64,000 nucleotides of DNA, taken from an uncultured Lachnospiraceae bacterium. Its GTDB lineage: Bacteria > Bacillota > Clostridia > Lachnospirales > Lachnospiraceae. Positions 16,214-24,563 of this stretch are shown here, piece after piece. The notes under the pieces are model-generated. The model ran no database searches and had not been told where the DNA came from. It saw only the letters and a program-made list of their open reading frames with translations. The position numbers and the translations under genes were made by a program. Position 1 is the first letter of the stretch; every line of letters starts with the position of its first letter. The DNA lies in contig CAMOWK010000005.1 of assembly GCA_946628415.1 (NCBI GenBank), positions 62,001 through 126,000 on the forward strand. Direction: 5' to 3'.

Positions 16214-17806
16214 ATGTGTTTAGGTTTTTCGTACATAGGATTGATATGGTTGATCATGCTTCTCGTTCCGAATTTCATTTGGATGAAGAACAAGCCAAAG
16301 GATTATGAAGAATATGTTCATCATGAGAACAAAGTATTGCTTTTTTTTGAGCGCGCAGGGCAGTTTATTGTTACACCGGTAGCGCTTATCTTTTCTGATT
16401 TTAATTTCAAAGGATGGAACTTCTGGTGTCCGGTGTTAATAGTATCATTTCTCTGTATGGTGTTATATGAGATTTTCTGGATTCGCTATTTCAAAAGTGA
16501 GAAGACCATGGAGGATTTTTATAGAGGGATTATAGGAATTCCCGTAGCAGGAGCTACACTTCCTGTTATTGCATTTTTTCTTCTTGGAATTTATGGCGGG
16601 AACGGAATCATGATCATTGGTTCAATAATCCTTGGAATTGGACATATCGGAATACACCTGGCTCATAGAAAGGAAGTTTGTGAGCCCAAACCTAAAAAGC
16701 ATATTGTACGAAGGATACTTGTTGGAATACCTAAGGTTATTGTTTCACTGGTTCTGATAATTGTTTTTGGATTCTCTGTCGTGGTAATTATTGGCCGAAA
16801 TATAAATCAAATTAAGCGTACGATTGATTATAACGACGGAATCAATAAGTCGGAATATGTAATGTTAAATGGACAGGAGCAGTATATCCTTACTATGGGG
16901 CATGATATATCAAATCCTGTTATTATCTTACTTCATGGTGGCCCCGGTGTTCCTTCAACTTGGGGTGACTATTGTTGGCTTGATTATATGACTGATGATT
17001 ATACGGTCATTTGTTGGGATCAAAGAGGATGTGGCAGGACATATTATCATAATGTGAATACAGACCCCGATAACAACACCGTTTCATTCGAACAAGCTAT
17101 AGATGATCTGGATGCCTTGGTTGATTATGCGCGAAAGACATATGGCCAAGAAAAGGTGATTATTATGGGACATTCATATGGAACCCTTCTCGGAAGCCAG
17201 TATGTACTTGAGTATCCTGAAAAGGTTTCGGGTTATGTGGGAGTAGGTCAGGAAGTGATTGAAGAAGATATGTATGCATATACTTATGTGTATGAGGATG
17301 CCTTGGCAAAAGCAAAGGAAGCTGGTGACGACACCATTGAAATGGAGAAGGCATATGAGACTCTTATAAATTCGCCATTTGACGTAGCCAATACATCTGC
17401 GCTTGATAATTTAACAGCCAAGTATCATCAGCCGAGAGTGACAGAGGATGTATCGACAGTTGCATCCATCTTTTCACCATATATCGGTGTTGATGATATG
17501 AGGTGGGAATTTCTCATATTATCTTCGTTGAACGGCAGTACGGCATATGATGAGCTGGAATCATCATTGCTAGAGTATTTATTGAGTTTTAATGCATACA
17601 AAAGAAGTACTGATTTTCAAGTTCCGGTGCTTTTTGTATCCGGTTCGGATGACTGGACGTGTCCGGTCGGACCGATAGAAGAATACTGTGGAGTGATAAC
17701 AGCTCCAAAGAAGGAAATGTATCTTGTCGATGGCTGTGGACATAGCCCGCAGATGCAGCTGCCGGAGGAGTGTTGTCAGGTAATAAAGAGTTTCCTTGGA
17801 CAGTAA
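16214..17806 (+). CDS. Membrane domain fused to a prolyl-aminopeptidase-like alpha/beta hydrolase
   Basis: A 530-residue protein. Residues 1-155 carry four or so hydrophobic helices, and another anchor follows at about 172-194. From about 220 on it is an S33 (proline iminopeptidase-type) hydrolase: oxyanion motif HGGPG (241-245), CWDQRGCGRT, nucleophile elbow GHSYG with Ser321, acid Asp479 or Asp480 in GSDDWTCP, and His510 in GCGHSPQ. All catalytic residues are present. The soluble domain should sit at the membrane, its side unknown. S33 enzymes release N-terminal proline or cleave other small amides and esters. The SD is GAAGGAG before ATG. The fossil TetR start just upstream suggests the gene was once repressor-controlled. 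Confidence 0.85.
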   Translation: MCLGFSYIGLIWLIMLLVPNFIWMKNKPKDYEEYVHHENKVLLFFERAGQFIVTPVALIFSDFNFKGWNFWCPVLIVSFLCMVLYEIFWIRYFKSEKTMEDFYRGIIGIPVAGATLPVIAFFLLGIYGGNGIMIIGSIILGIGHIGIHLAHRKEVCEPKPKKHIVRRILVGIPKVIVSLVLIIVFGFSVVVIIGRNINQIKRTIDYNDGINKSEYVMLNGQEQYILTMGHDISNPVIILLHGGPGVPSTWGDYCWLDYMTDDYTVICWDQRGCGRTYYHNVNTDPDNNTVSFEQAIDDLDALVDYARKTYGQEKVIIMGHSYGTLLGSQYVLEYPEKVSGYVGVGQEVIEEDMYAYTYVYEDALAKAKEAGDDTIEMEKAYETLINSPFDVANTSALDNLTAKYHQPRVTEDVSTVASIFSPYIGVDDMRWEFLILSSLNGSTAYDELESSLLEYLLSFNAYKRSTDFQVPVLFVSGSDDWTCPVGPIEEYCGVITAPKKEMYLVDGCGHSPQMQLPEECCQVIKSFLGQ

Positions 17807-17844
17807 AATTGGAAGAGAACTAAAAAATATAAGGTTTTTTATGA

Positions 17845-17874
17845 TTGTTGTAAGAAGGGCGTTGGTGGTATAAT
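17845..17874 (+). promoter_or_regulatory. Promoter for the diguanylate cyclase gene
   Basis: TTGTTG, an 18-base spacer and consensus TATAAT, 70 bases before the ATG at 17945. Confidence 0.5.
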
Positions 17875-17944
17875 AGCTCTGCATGTGCGTGCATGAGATT
17901 TTTATGGCTTGTATCAGAGTATTGATCAATCAGGAGATTAAGAG

Positions 17945-19102
17945 ATGCTGAAGTATTACACTGCTATATCAGTGATAGTATGGCTTGCTCTTCTCATTCT
18001 TTGTACACTTGTTTACGAGAATGACAGGATAAGCACTAGAAAAAGAAAGATATTTTATTTAACATATGTGCTGATTTTTATTGCCTCCCTTGCTGAATGG
18101 GTGGGCGTGTATATCAGTGGAATTACGAGCATCCCTGCAGTCTGCCTTAGAATCGTTAAATGTATCGATTATATCTTAACACCTATAGCCGGTGCAGCTT
18201 TGGTGGGGCAGATGAGACTTAGAAATGTGTGGACCAAAATACTTAATGTAGTGATTTTATTCAATACATTGATCCAATTAGTTTCATTTTTCACTGGATG
18301 GATGACCAAAGTTGATGAGAAGCATTATTATCATCATGGTCCGCTTTATAATATTTATATTGGAGAATACGTTATAGTTTTACTTCTGGTTATCATTCTG
18401 TTTTTGAATTATGGAAAGAATTTTAGAAAACAGAACAGACTGTCGATATATCTGGTCATGGTATTTATGCTTGTTGGAATTATTATGCAGGAAGGTCTTG
18501 GAAAAGATGTCCGTACAGCGTATTTGGCAATGACTATCGGTGCAACGCTCATGTTCATACATTCAACTGAATACAGTCAGCAGAAAAAAGATGATGAGCT
18601 GCTGGAGCAGAGGATACAGATAAAGACAGATGCAATGACGGGACTTCTAAGTCGTTATGCATATAATAATGCGCTGGATAAATATACAACAGATATGCCT
18701 GAATCGCTGGTTGCTTTTTCGATAGATATCAATGGACTTAAAAGAGTAAATGATACACTCGGACATGAGGCGGGAGATGAGCTGATATGCGGAGCGGCTG
18801 CGTGTATAAAAAATGTATTTGATGAAGTAGGCTCCTGCTACAGAACCGGTGGCGATGAGTTCATAGTATTGGCGAGTATGAGCAAGAAGGAAGCTGTTAA
18901 ATGTGTTCAGGATATAGAAAAGCTGACTAAAAACTGGACAGGAAGTCTGGTGGACAGTCTGGCACTTTCAGTGGGATATGCTGTACTGGAGGAGCATAAG
19001 GACTGTAATTGTAGTGAACTTATACAGGTGGCTGATAAGCAGATGTATATGGCTAAGGATGAGTACTATCGTACTACTAAGATAGATAGACGCAAGTTTT
19101 AA
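17945..19102 (+). CDS. Membrane diguanylate cyclase (GGDEF)
   Basis: Makes cyclic di-GMP from two GTP. The N-terminal half (1-205) has six or seven hydrophobic helices and no recognisable extracellular domain, so it is probably a membrane sensor. The GGDEF domain spans about 225-380, with DAMTGLLSRYAYNNAL at its start, SIDINGLKRVNDTLGHEAGD in the middle, and an intact GGDEF signature at 302-306. The inhibitory RxxD site usually found five residues before GGDEF is not seen, so product inhibition may be absent. No EAL domain is present. The SD is AGGAG before ATG, and the gene has its own promoter-like sequence. Confidence 0.93.
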   Translation: MLKYYTAISVIVWLALLILCTLVYENDRISTRKRKIFYLTYVLIFIASLAEWVGVYISGITSIPAVCLRIVKCIDYILTPIAGAALVGQMRLRNVWTKILNVVILFNTLIQLVSFFTGWMTKVDEKHYYHHGPLYNIYIGEYVIVLLLVIILFLNYGKNFRKQNRLSIYLVMVFMLVGIIMQEGLGKDVRTAYLAMTIGATLMFIHSTEYSQQKKDDELLEQRIQIKTDAMTGLLSRYAYNNALDKYTTDMPESLVAFSIDINGLKRVNDTLGHEAGDELICGAAACIKNVFDEVGSCYRTGGDEFIVLASMSKKEAVKCVQDIEKLTKNWTGSLVDSLALSVGYAVLEEHKDCNCSELIQVADKQMYMAKDEYYRTTKIDRRKF

Positions 19103-19138
19103 CAGCTACGTTAAACGATACGCTCGTTGTTATAGCAG

Positions 19139-19324
19139 AATGGAGTTTTATATCCAATAGAAATTAAGAAAAATGATTCTGTAACAGCCGATATGACTTC
19201 TGCATTTCAAATTTTAGATAAAATACCAGAAAAGAAACGAGGAACCGGAGCAATAATTTGTATGTGTTCTATGCCGGGTTCTTTTGGAGAAAATATTCTT
19301 CAAATTCCATATTGGTATATTTGA
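19139..19324 (+). pseudogene. C-terminal remnant of a second DUF4143 AAA ATPase
   Basis: An open frame without a start reads NGVLYPIEIKKNDSV, then AFQILDKIPEKKRGTGAI and ends GENILQIPYWYI before TGA. That is the typical tail of DUF4143 ATPases: the ExK motif of the nuclease-like domain, a conserved Lys/Arg-rich stretch, and an IPxWYI end. The ATPase part is gone; the break is at or before 19139, and the preceding bases show no continuation. It is not a copy of the intact gene at 12714, whose tail differs. Confidence 0.65.
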
Positions 19325-19349
19325 GTCATAAGCATTACGGAGATTAATA

Positions 19350-20354
19350 ATGTTGCTTTTTTACTACTCATTAATAATTAATATTCTGGCCTTTTTCTTA
19401 TATGCCATAGATAAGAAAAAAGCTATAAAAGACCAGTATCGTATCCCTGAGTCGAGACTGATTCTGGTCGCTGTGCTAGGTGGTGCCGTTGGGGCATTTC
19501 TAGGAATGCTTATTTTTCATCATAAGACTAAAAAGAGAAAGTTTCGTATAGTGGTACCGCTCTTTCTCTTTTTATATACGGTGGTGATAATTTTATGCCT
19601 GTATGGAAATTATCACATAGGGGTAACTCAATATGAATATGTTAACAATAATGTGCCGGAAGAAATGGATGGCTATAGAATCGTTCAGATATCGGACTTG
19701 CATAACCAATTATTTGGAATCAACCAGAAAAGTGTACTAGATAAGATAAAAGAACAGAAGCCGGACATAATAGTTGTAACTGGTGATGCTGTAGACTCTT
19801 CTCATACTAGTTACCAAATAGCTAGTCTTTTCTTCGAAGGAGCAGTAAAAATAGCTCCTACTTATTATGTTTCGGGAAATCATGAGAAGTGGCTAATAGA
19901 AGAAAATGAAAAAAAATATAACAGATTCATAAAAGATTTAGAAGATATGGGAGTTATATACCTTGATAACAGCGTAGTTGAAGTGGACGGATTTAGACTT
20001 TATGGGATAGCGGATTCTTCGCTTGGATCCGATATCAGTAAAACGCTTTCAAGAGAGGAAACGAGCGATGACTCATTTGAAGTACTACTTGCACATGAGC
20101 CAAGGTATCTGGATGATTATGCTGAAGCGGGAGTTGACCTGGTTTTGACTGGACACAATCACGGAGGACAGATAAAAGTTCCGGGAAAAGGAGGCCTTGT
20201 ATCAGCTGACTTTGAATTATTTCCAGAGTATGATGAAGGTGTATTTACAAAGGATAAAACTACTATGATTATCAGCAGGGGATTAGGTAATAGCATTCTT
20301 CCTGTCAGGATAAACAATTATCCGGAAATAGTGACAGTTATTATTACAAAATGA
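19350..20354 (+). CDS. DUF1294 membrane domain fused to a metallophosphoesterase
   Basis: A 334-residue protein. Residues 1-85 form a DUF1294-like membrane domain, with AIDKKKAIKDQYRIPE followed by GGAVGAFLGMLIFHHKTKK. Another helix lies at about 68-87. The C-terminal 230 residues are a calcineurin-like phosphoesterase of the YaeI type with all five blocks: SDLHNQ (Asp116), VTGDAVDS, SGNHEKW, an AHEPRY block and GHNHGGQ. The enzyme likely hydrolyses a phosphoester at the membrane; YaeI-type enzymes act on lipid-linked phosphates such as UDP-diacylglucosamine, but that activity is not shown here. The SD is CGGAG before ATG. DUF1294 is normally a stand-alone protein of about 90 residues, so the fusion is the notable feature. 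Confidence 0.88.
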   Translation: MLLFYYSLIINILAFFLYAIDKKKAIKDQYRIPESRLILVAVLGGAVGAFLGMLIFHHKTKKRKFRIVVPLFLFLYTVVIILCLYGNYHIGVTQYEYVNNNVPEEMDGYRIVQISDLHNQLFGINQKSVLDKIKEQKPDIIVVTGDAVDSSHTSYQIASLFFEGAVKIAPTYYVSGNHEKWLIEENEKKYNRFIKDLEDMGVIYLDNSVVEVDGFRLYGIADSSLGSDISKTLSREETSDDSFEVLLAHEPRYLDDYAEAGVDLVLTGHNHGGQIKVPGKGGLVSADFELFPEYDEGVFTKDKTTMIISRGLGNSILPVRINNYPEIVTVIITK

Positions 20355-20362
20355 CTCAAAAA

Positions 20363-20737
20363 TCAAGGGTAATCATACAGTAATTTTAATATATCTGACA
20401 GTTCATTGTAGGTGATTCCACTTATCTTGGCTTTATCTACAGCCTTCTGCAGATATTCCTCTGCTTGTCTTAGACTTTCCTCTTTTATAAGTTCTGCATT
20501 TTGTGCTTTCACAAAACTTCCCTTACCAGTATAAGTCTCTATAAAGCCATCCCGTTCCAGTTCCTCATATGCTCGTTTAGTTGTAATAAGACTTACTCTC
20601 ATCTGCATTGCCAGATTACGCATTGAAGGGAGAGCATCTCCTGGGGAAAGCTCTCCACTCATTATCATGGTCTTTATCTGATTGACTATCTGAAGATAGA
20701 TCGGGTCATTCGAAGAATTCGAAATAATAATATCCAT
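20363..20737 (-). CDS. GntR-family repressor, YtrA subfamily
   Basis: A 124-residue regulator. It has an N-terminal winged helix-turn-helix (about 10-75: DPIYLQIVNQIKTMIMSGEL, PSMRNLAMQM, TGKGSFV) and a short C-terminal helical part, the layout of YtrA-type GntR proteins. These repress ABC-transporter operons. It is the last gene of a leftward five-gene operon, 3 bases after the CPBP gene. A 26-bp near-palindrome at the operon's start site (24247-24272) is the obvious candidate operator, giving autoregulation. The inducer is unknown; cell-wall antibiotics trigger relatives in Bacillus. Confidence 0.88.
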   Translation of the reverse strand: MDIIISNSSNDPIYLQIVNQIKTMIMSGELSPGDALPSMRNLAMQMRVSLITTKRAYEELERDGFIETYTGKGSFVKAQNAELIKEESLRQAEEYLQKAVDKAKISGITYNELSDILKLLYDYP

Positions 20738-20740
20738 AAA

Positions 20741-21733
20741 TTACTTCCTTGTTTTTGACTTTATTATAATGCTGCTAGATTCAGAACGTTTTACTACAGC
20801 CATATATATCCAGCATGGAATTCCTATGATAATAGATGATGCCACCATACAAAGCCCCATCTGAAAGTTATTTCCTTCTACCATCTCTTCTGAAAGAAAC
20901 ATAACTGCAATAGAATTACATATGGTATCTATCACTGCATGTGCGATGAGTGGTGCGATAACCGAATCCGTCATCTTTCGGAGCATTTGCAGCATAGCTC
21001 CTCCAAATATACAGAAAACGCACATAAGTAGAATATTTGTAAATGGAAATCCCGGAGCTTCCTTTCCAAAGTTGAGCCCCATTGTGATAAGTGGTGGTAT
21101 ATGCCAAAGCCCCCAGATAACACCTCCGATTATAATGGAACCATGAAGTCCGGTGAGTTTCTCTATCTTATCATAAAGGAATGCTCTCCATCCTAATTCC
21201 TCGCCTATCAGGATAAATGCACTTGTATATGTCATCATACTATATAACGAAAAGGACGCTATAGCTTCAAGTACTCCGCCCTCTGCTTTTATCGTAAAGC
21301 CAGCTCCCAGAATTATAGTTATAAATATACAGTTTAAGATTCCAAAAAGAACCGGAATAAGCACCGACAGGAAATAACCTTTAAAATTCCCTGTAAACTT
21401 CGGAAAGAGTATATCATCTCTGAACCCTTCATGAAAAATATATCTTGTTACTATACAACCTATAGCCGGGCTAAAAACAAATATATAATAGAATACGATA
21501 TCCAGTCCTGTAATAGCAGTTTCTTCATTAAGTTCAGGACATGCCCTCCAGCCAAATATTAGCATCAGTCCAAAGGTGATAAGTAAAAATACGCCTATTT
21601 CTGCTATAAGTTCTTTCTTAGTGAAGCTTTCAGCAGTTCTATATATATTCCTTTGGCTCTTTTCTCTATATAACGAAATATCCTTACTAATTTGGGATGC
21701 CATACCGGTCGTTTCTAAATGATCAGTTGTCAT
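20741..21733 (-). CDS. CPBP-family intramembrane metalloprotease
   Basis: A 330-residue protein with about eight hydrophobic helices and the CPBP (CAAX protease and bacteriocin-processing, Abi) motifs: GEELGWRAFLYDKI (the EExxxR motif), IWGLWHIPPL (the FxxxH-type block) and IAHAVIDTICNS. These Glu and His residues ligate zinc in the family. Such proteases process prenylated or peptide substrates, and many give self-immunity to bacteriocins. It overlaps the preceding permease gene by 11 bases and precedes the GntR gene. Its place in the ABC operon suggests a role in peptide or antibiotic resistance alongside the exporter. Confidence 0.88.
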   Translation of the reverse strand: MTTDHLETTGMASQISKDISLYREKSQRNIYRTAESFTKKELIAEIGVFLLITFGLMLIFGWRACPELNEETAITGLDIVFYYIFVFSPAIGCIVTRYIFHEGFRDDILFPKFTGNFKGYFLSVLIPVLFGILNCIFITIILGAGFTIKAEGGVLEAIASFSLYSMMTYTSAFILIGEELGWRAFLYDKIEKLTGLHGSIIIGGVIWGLWHIPPLITMGLNFGKEAPGFPFTNILLMCVFCIFGGAMLQMLRKMTDSVIAPLIAHAVIDTICNSIAVMFLSEEMVEGNNFQMGLCMVASSIIIGIPCWIYMAVVKRSESSSIIIKSKTRK

Positions 21734-22496
21734 CTCTCAGCACCCCCTTCCTGAAAACCTTGCAGGATATACGATAAGATATGTAGTATGCAAGGACCAT
21801 AAGATGTGTAAATACAGCCATTTCAATATAGTTTATATAGGTAAGTCTTTCGATAAAACGCTGCAAATCACTGGATATAGCTCCGGAATCTGCATTATTG
21901 GCGAATAGTCTTATAATAGTTTTAATCAGACCATCTTCTGCCATAAGCCAATCTATATTTCCGAAGAGCAGATAAATAGTAATAATCAAAACCAGCACAA
22001 TTGTAATGAGTATTCTGATTCCCGCAGCCTTATCTACACCAAATCTAAATGCAAGTGGCATCTCTACTCCATTTATAAACATCTGGAATAACATAAACAT
22101 CAAAACCAGAAGAGACATATCAACCACTTTTCCAAAGAATAACCCAATTATCAGATCATTCAGCACGCATATAGTGTAGGTGATAAGGTACATTATGAAC
22201 ACAGTCATATACTTCGCTCCGACAATCAGCTTTGAACTCCCGGGAATAGATATCCCGTAATATCCCCACGCTCTTTTAGTATCGCTCTTTATTATATAAC
22301 CATAGCTTAATGCTCCAATATACATAACAATCATGAGGTCAGTTATTATCGCAGCCATTTCTGTCGGAAAAGGAACATTTCTGCCAACAATTGAATATAC
22401 TACATACATAAGAACTATACAAAACAGAACTGACAAGGAGCCGGCAAAAACTTTACCTTTTACCAGATATAAATCTTTATATATTAGTCCTCTCAT
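21723..22496 (-). CDS. ABC-2 type permease subunit
   Basis: A 257-residue membrane protein with six hydrophobic helices. It starts MRGLIYKDLYLVKG, the amphipathic entry helix seen in ABC-2 permeases (ABC2_membrane_2-like). The start codon overlaps the stop of the other permease gene by 4 bases (ATGA), so the two are translationally coupled and probably form a heterodimer driven by the ATPase at 23343. The exported substrate is unknown. Size and operon partners match YtrB/YtrC-like or lantibiotic-immunity-like systems. Confidence 0.82.
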   Translation of the reverse strand: MRGLIYKDLYLVKGKVFAGSLSVLFCIVLMYVVYSIVGRNVPFPTEMAAIITDLMIVMYIGALSYGYIIKSDTKRAWGYYGISIPGSSKLIVGAKYMTVFIMYLITYTICVLNDLIIGLFFGKVVDMSLLVLMFMLFQMFINGVEMPLAFRFGVDKAAGIRILITIVLVLIITIYLLFGNIDWLMAEDGLIKTIIRLFANNADSGAISSDLQRFIERLTYINYIEMAVFTHLMVLAYYISYRISCKVFRKGVLRDDN

Positions 22497-23290
22497 AACC
22501 GCTTCCCCTCTTTATTAACTATTCTTACTGAAATCAGGTAGCAGATTACAGTAACAACTAATGATGTTACAATCGGTACTATATATAACACCGTCACATT
22601 CTGCATTTTATCAAACAGTTCCATAAGCATTCTCTTACTTGCTTCTTCATTCCGTTCCAGGATTATAAAGATAATCATGCCGATTACGATAGCGGCTATA
22701 ATCGGAAGAAGCTTCACAAAATCCGTCTTCTGGTTATTCTTTCCCTTATAAGCATACTCCAGTGTAGAAAAGTAACTCCCGATGATAAGAAGAATCGATG
22801 TAAACCAGGCAAGTATGAGTCCACCTTCATGCGAGGCTAATGCACCTTTAAAGAGTAATCCCTCACCTGCCCCGGATATAGTTTTCAGAAGCTGACATCC
22901 GCCTATACCTGTAAGTAAACATATGATATCTATAATGACTACCATTAGATATTTCTCACCAACCAGAGTTTCCGGCTTTATTCCGGAAGACAGAAGATAG
23001 TGATGCCACCCACAATTATAATCCTTATTTATCAGATTATATATATGCTCCACGGCAGTACCAATTATTCCACCTGCGACTATACCAAACGCAGTTGAAA
23101 CCTGTAAAACATCATTAATCAACTCACTATCAAATGAGTATTTTGCAATATTTCCATACTTAGCCGATAAAACTGCCATAAGTCCCAGCAATAGTATAAC
23201 CAGGAATATCCCAAAGGTTATCAGGAGATTTTTTCGTATTAAATATGTATCTCTAATAATCAATTCCTTCATAAATTGACTCCTTAACAA
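22493..23290 (-). CDS. ABC-2 type permease subunit
   Basis: A 265-residue membrane protein with about six helices, beginning MLRSQFMKELIIRDTYLIRK before the first membrane span; a second Met at residue 7 is also possible. It follows the ATPase gene by 52 bases and overlaps the next permease by 4. Its length and helix layout parallel that partner, with little sequence similarity. It is most likely one half of the exporter channel. Confidence 0.8.
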   Translation of the reverse strand: MLRSQFMKELIIRDTYLIRKNLLITFGIFLVILLLGLMAVLSAKYGNIAKYSFDSELINDVLQVSTAFGIVAGGIIGTAVEHIYNLINKDYNCGWHHYLLSSGIKPETLVGEKYLMVVIIDIICLLTGIGGCQLLKTISGAGEGLLFKGALASHEGGLILAWFTSILLIIGSYFSTLEYAYKGKNNQKTDFVKLLPIIAAIVIGMIIFIILERNEEASKRMLMELFDKMQNVTVLYIVPIVTSLVVTVICYLISVRIVNKEGKRL

Positions 23291-23342
23291 GTCTTACTTT
23301 TCCACCTAATCCATACATAATGCCTCTTATTTAGGTATATGC

Positions 23343-24230
23343 CTAACTCCACTGATTTCTATGCCTATTAACATAGAAGAGCATTATCTCTTCAAGGGTA
23401 GTCTTATCTATTACCGCACCCGAGTATTTTTTCTTCGTCTTAGCGAGGTCGCTTACCATTACTTCAGCTCCAAAGTCAGTAACTCTGGCACTAATATAGT
23501 CTTCTCTATCAAAGTCCTTAAAGTCCTTCTTGGAACACTTTACAACTCCGTGATTATCTAATATCTCGTCCTTAATTCCTGTGAGAAGTATCTTTCCTTT
23601 ATCGATAAATGTAACCATATCCGCTATCTTCTCCAAGTCCGATGTGATATGCGAAGACATGAGAATCGAGTTATTTTCATCCTGCAAATACTCAAGGAAA
23701 ATATCTAAGATTTCATTTCTTACTACCGGATCAAGTCCGGTTGTTGCCTCATCCATTATCAGAAGCTTCGCATTATGTGAAAGTCCGGCTGCTATCTGAA
23801 GCTTCATCTTCATACCTTTTGAAAACTGTCCGAACTTCTTCTTAAATGGAAGCTGAAATCTTTCCAGGAAATTCAAGAAACACTCCTCATTCCACTCCTT
23901 CCAGATTCCACGCATGATTCGGTTTAGCTGTTTTGCAGAAAGGTCATCATTAAAAGGGAGCACATCGAATATCGCAGCTATCTGCTCTTTAACTTCGAAT
24001 TCATGTTCAGGCATATCCTGCCCCAGAAGACGAATCTCACCGCTATCCCAATTAATAATATTAAGCAGGGAATTTATGGTTGTTGTTTTGCCTGCTCCGT
24101 TCTGCCCGATGAAGCCCATAATGCTACCCTTAGGTACATCGAAACTTACATTATCCAGCGTAAAGCCATCGTATCTTTTAGTAAGATTCTTTATTTCTAT
24201 TGCATTTTCATATTCATTTACATTACTCAT
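23343..24230 (-). CDS. ABC transporter ATP-binding protein
   Basis: A 295-residue ATPase, first gene of the leftward operon. Walker A GQNGAGKTT, a signature variant FSKGMKMKL in place of LSGGQ, Walker B LLIMDEATTGLD and the switch His in MSSHIT are all present. The C-terminal 80 residues after the ATPase fold are typical of ABC-2 exporters of the CcmA/YtrB kind. The start is set at ATG 24230 (MSNVNEYE). The upstream in-frame extension to 24302 would read through the promoter and palindrome and has no SD. Energises export by the two permeases that follow. Confidence 0.92.
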   Translation of the reverse strand: MSNVNEYENAIEIKNLTKRYDGFTLDNVSFDVPKGSIMGFIGQNGAGKTTTINSLLNIINWDSGEIRLLGQDMPEHEFEVKEQIAAIFDVLPFNDDLSAKQLNRIMRGIWKEWNEECFLNFLERFQLPFKKKFGQFSKGMKMKLQIAAGLSHNAKLLIMDEATTGLDPVVRNEILDIFLEYLQDENNSILMSSHITSDLEKIADMVTFIDKGKILLTGIKDEILDNHGVVKCSKKDFKDFDREDYISARVTDFGAEVMVSDLAKTKKKYSGAVIDKTTLEEIMLFYVNRHRNQWS

Positions 24231-24246
24231 ATCATATACCTCAGTT

Positions 24247-24272
24247 TGTATATTATATATATCGAATATACA
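24247..24272. promoter_or_regulatory. Palindromic operator candidate for the GntR (YtrA-type) repressor
   Basis: Half-sites TGTATA (24247-24252) and TATACA (24267-24272) frame a largely symmetric AT-rich centre. It begins one base downstream of the -10 box of the ABC operon promoter and covers the likely transcription start, an ideal repression site. Confidence 0.65.
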
Positions 24273-24273
24273 C

Positions 24274-24302
24274 AATATATAATATTTATATATACATGTC
24301 AA
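24274..24302 (-). promoter_or_regulatory. Promoter of the ABC/CPBP/GntR operon
   Basis: On the minus strand: consensus TTGACA (24302-24297), a 17-base spacer and TATATT (24279-24274). About 40 bases lie between the -10 box and the ATG. Confidence 0.7.
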
Positions 24303-24399
24303 CTTGAAATAATTTCAACATAGATATTTAGAAAAGAAGATTTATATTAGATTATACGTGCTCTAAAAAATGAATTGTATGGTATGAATAGTATAGTAA

Positions 24400-24408
24400 T
24401 GCTATAAT
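24400..24408 (+). promoter_or_regulatory. Extended -10 promoter for deoB
   Basis: TGCTATAAT is an extended -10 with no clear -35. It lies about 155 bases before deoB. The long leader that follows shows no riboswitch I can recognise; the rest of 24303-24563 is AT-rich and empty. Confidence 0.45.
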
Positions 24409-24563
24409 GATTACTAAGGGAGTTTTTATTTGCAAAAGACAGGATCAGTATTTCCATCGACATGATCAGGCGAAACCATTGAAATAAAACAGGAAAGCAA
24501 AAATGAAATGATTAGCGTATAACTTTTAGAGGCAGACACGACAAAGGTTAGGAGGAGTATTAT

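Noticed and set aside
24230..24302. N-terminal extension of the ABC ATPase to 24302
   Set aside because: It would run through the operon's promoter and palindrome and lacks an SD; ATG 24230 is preferred.
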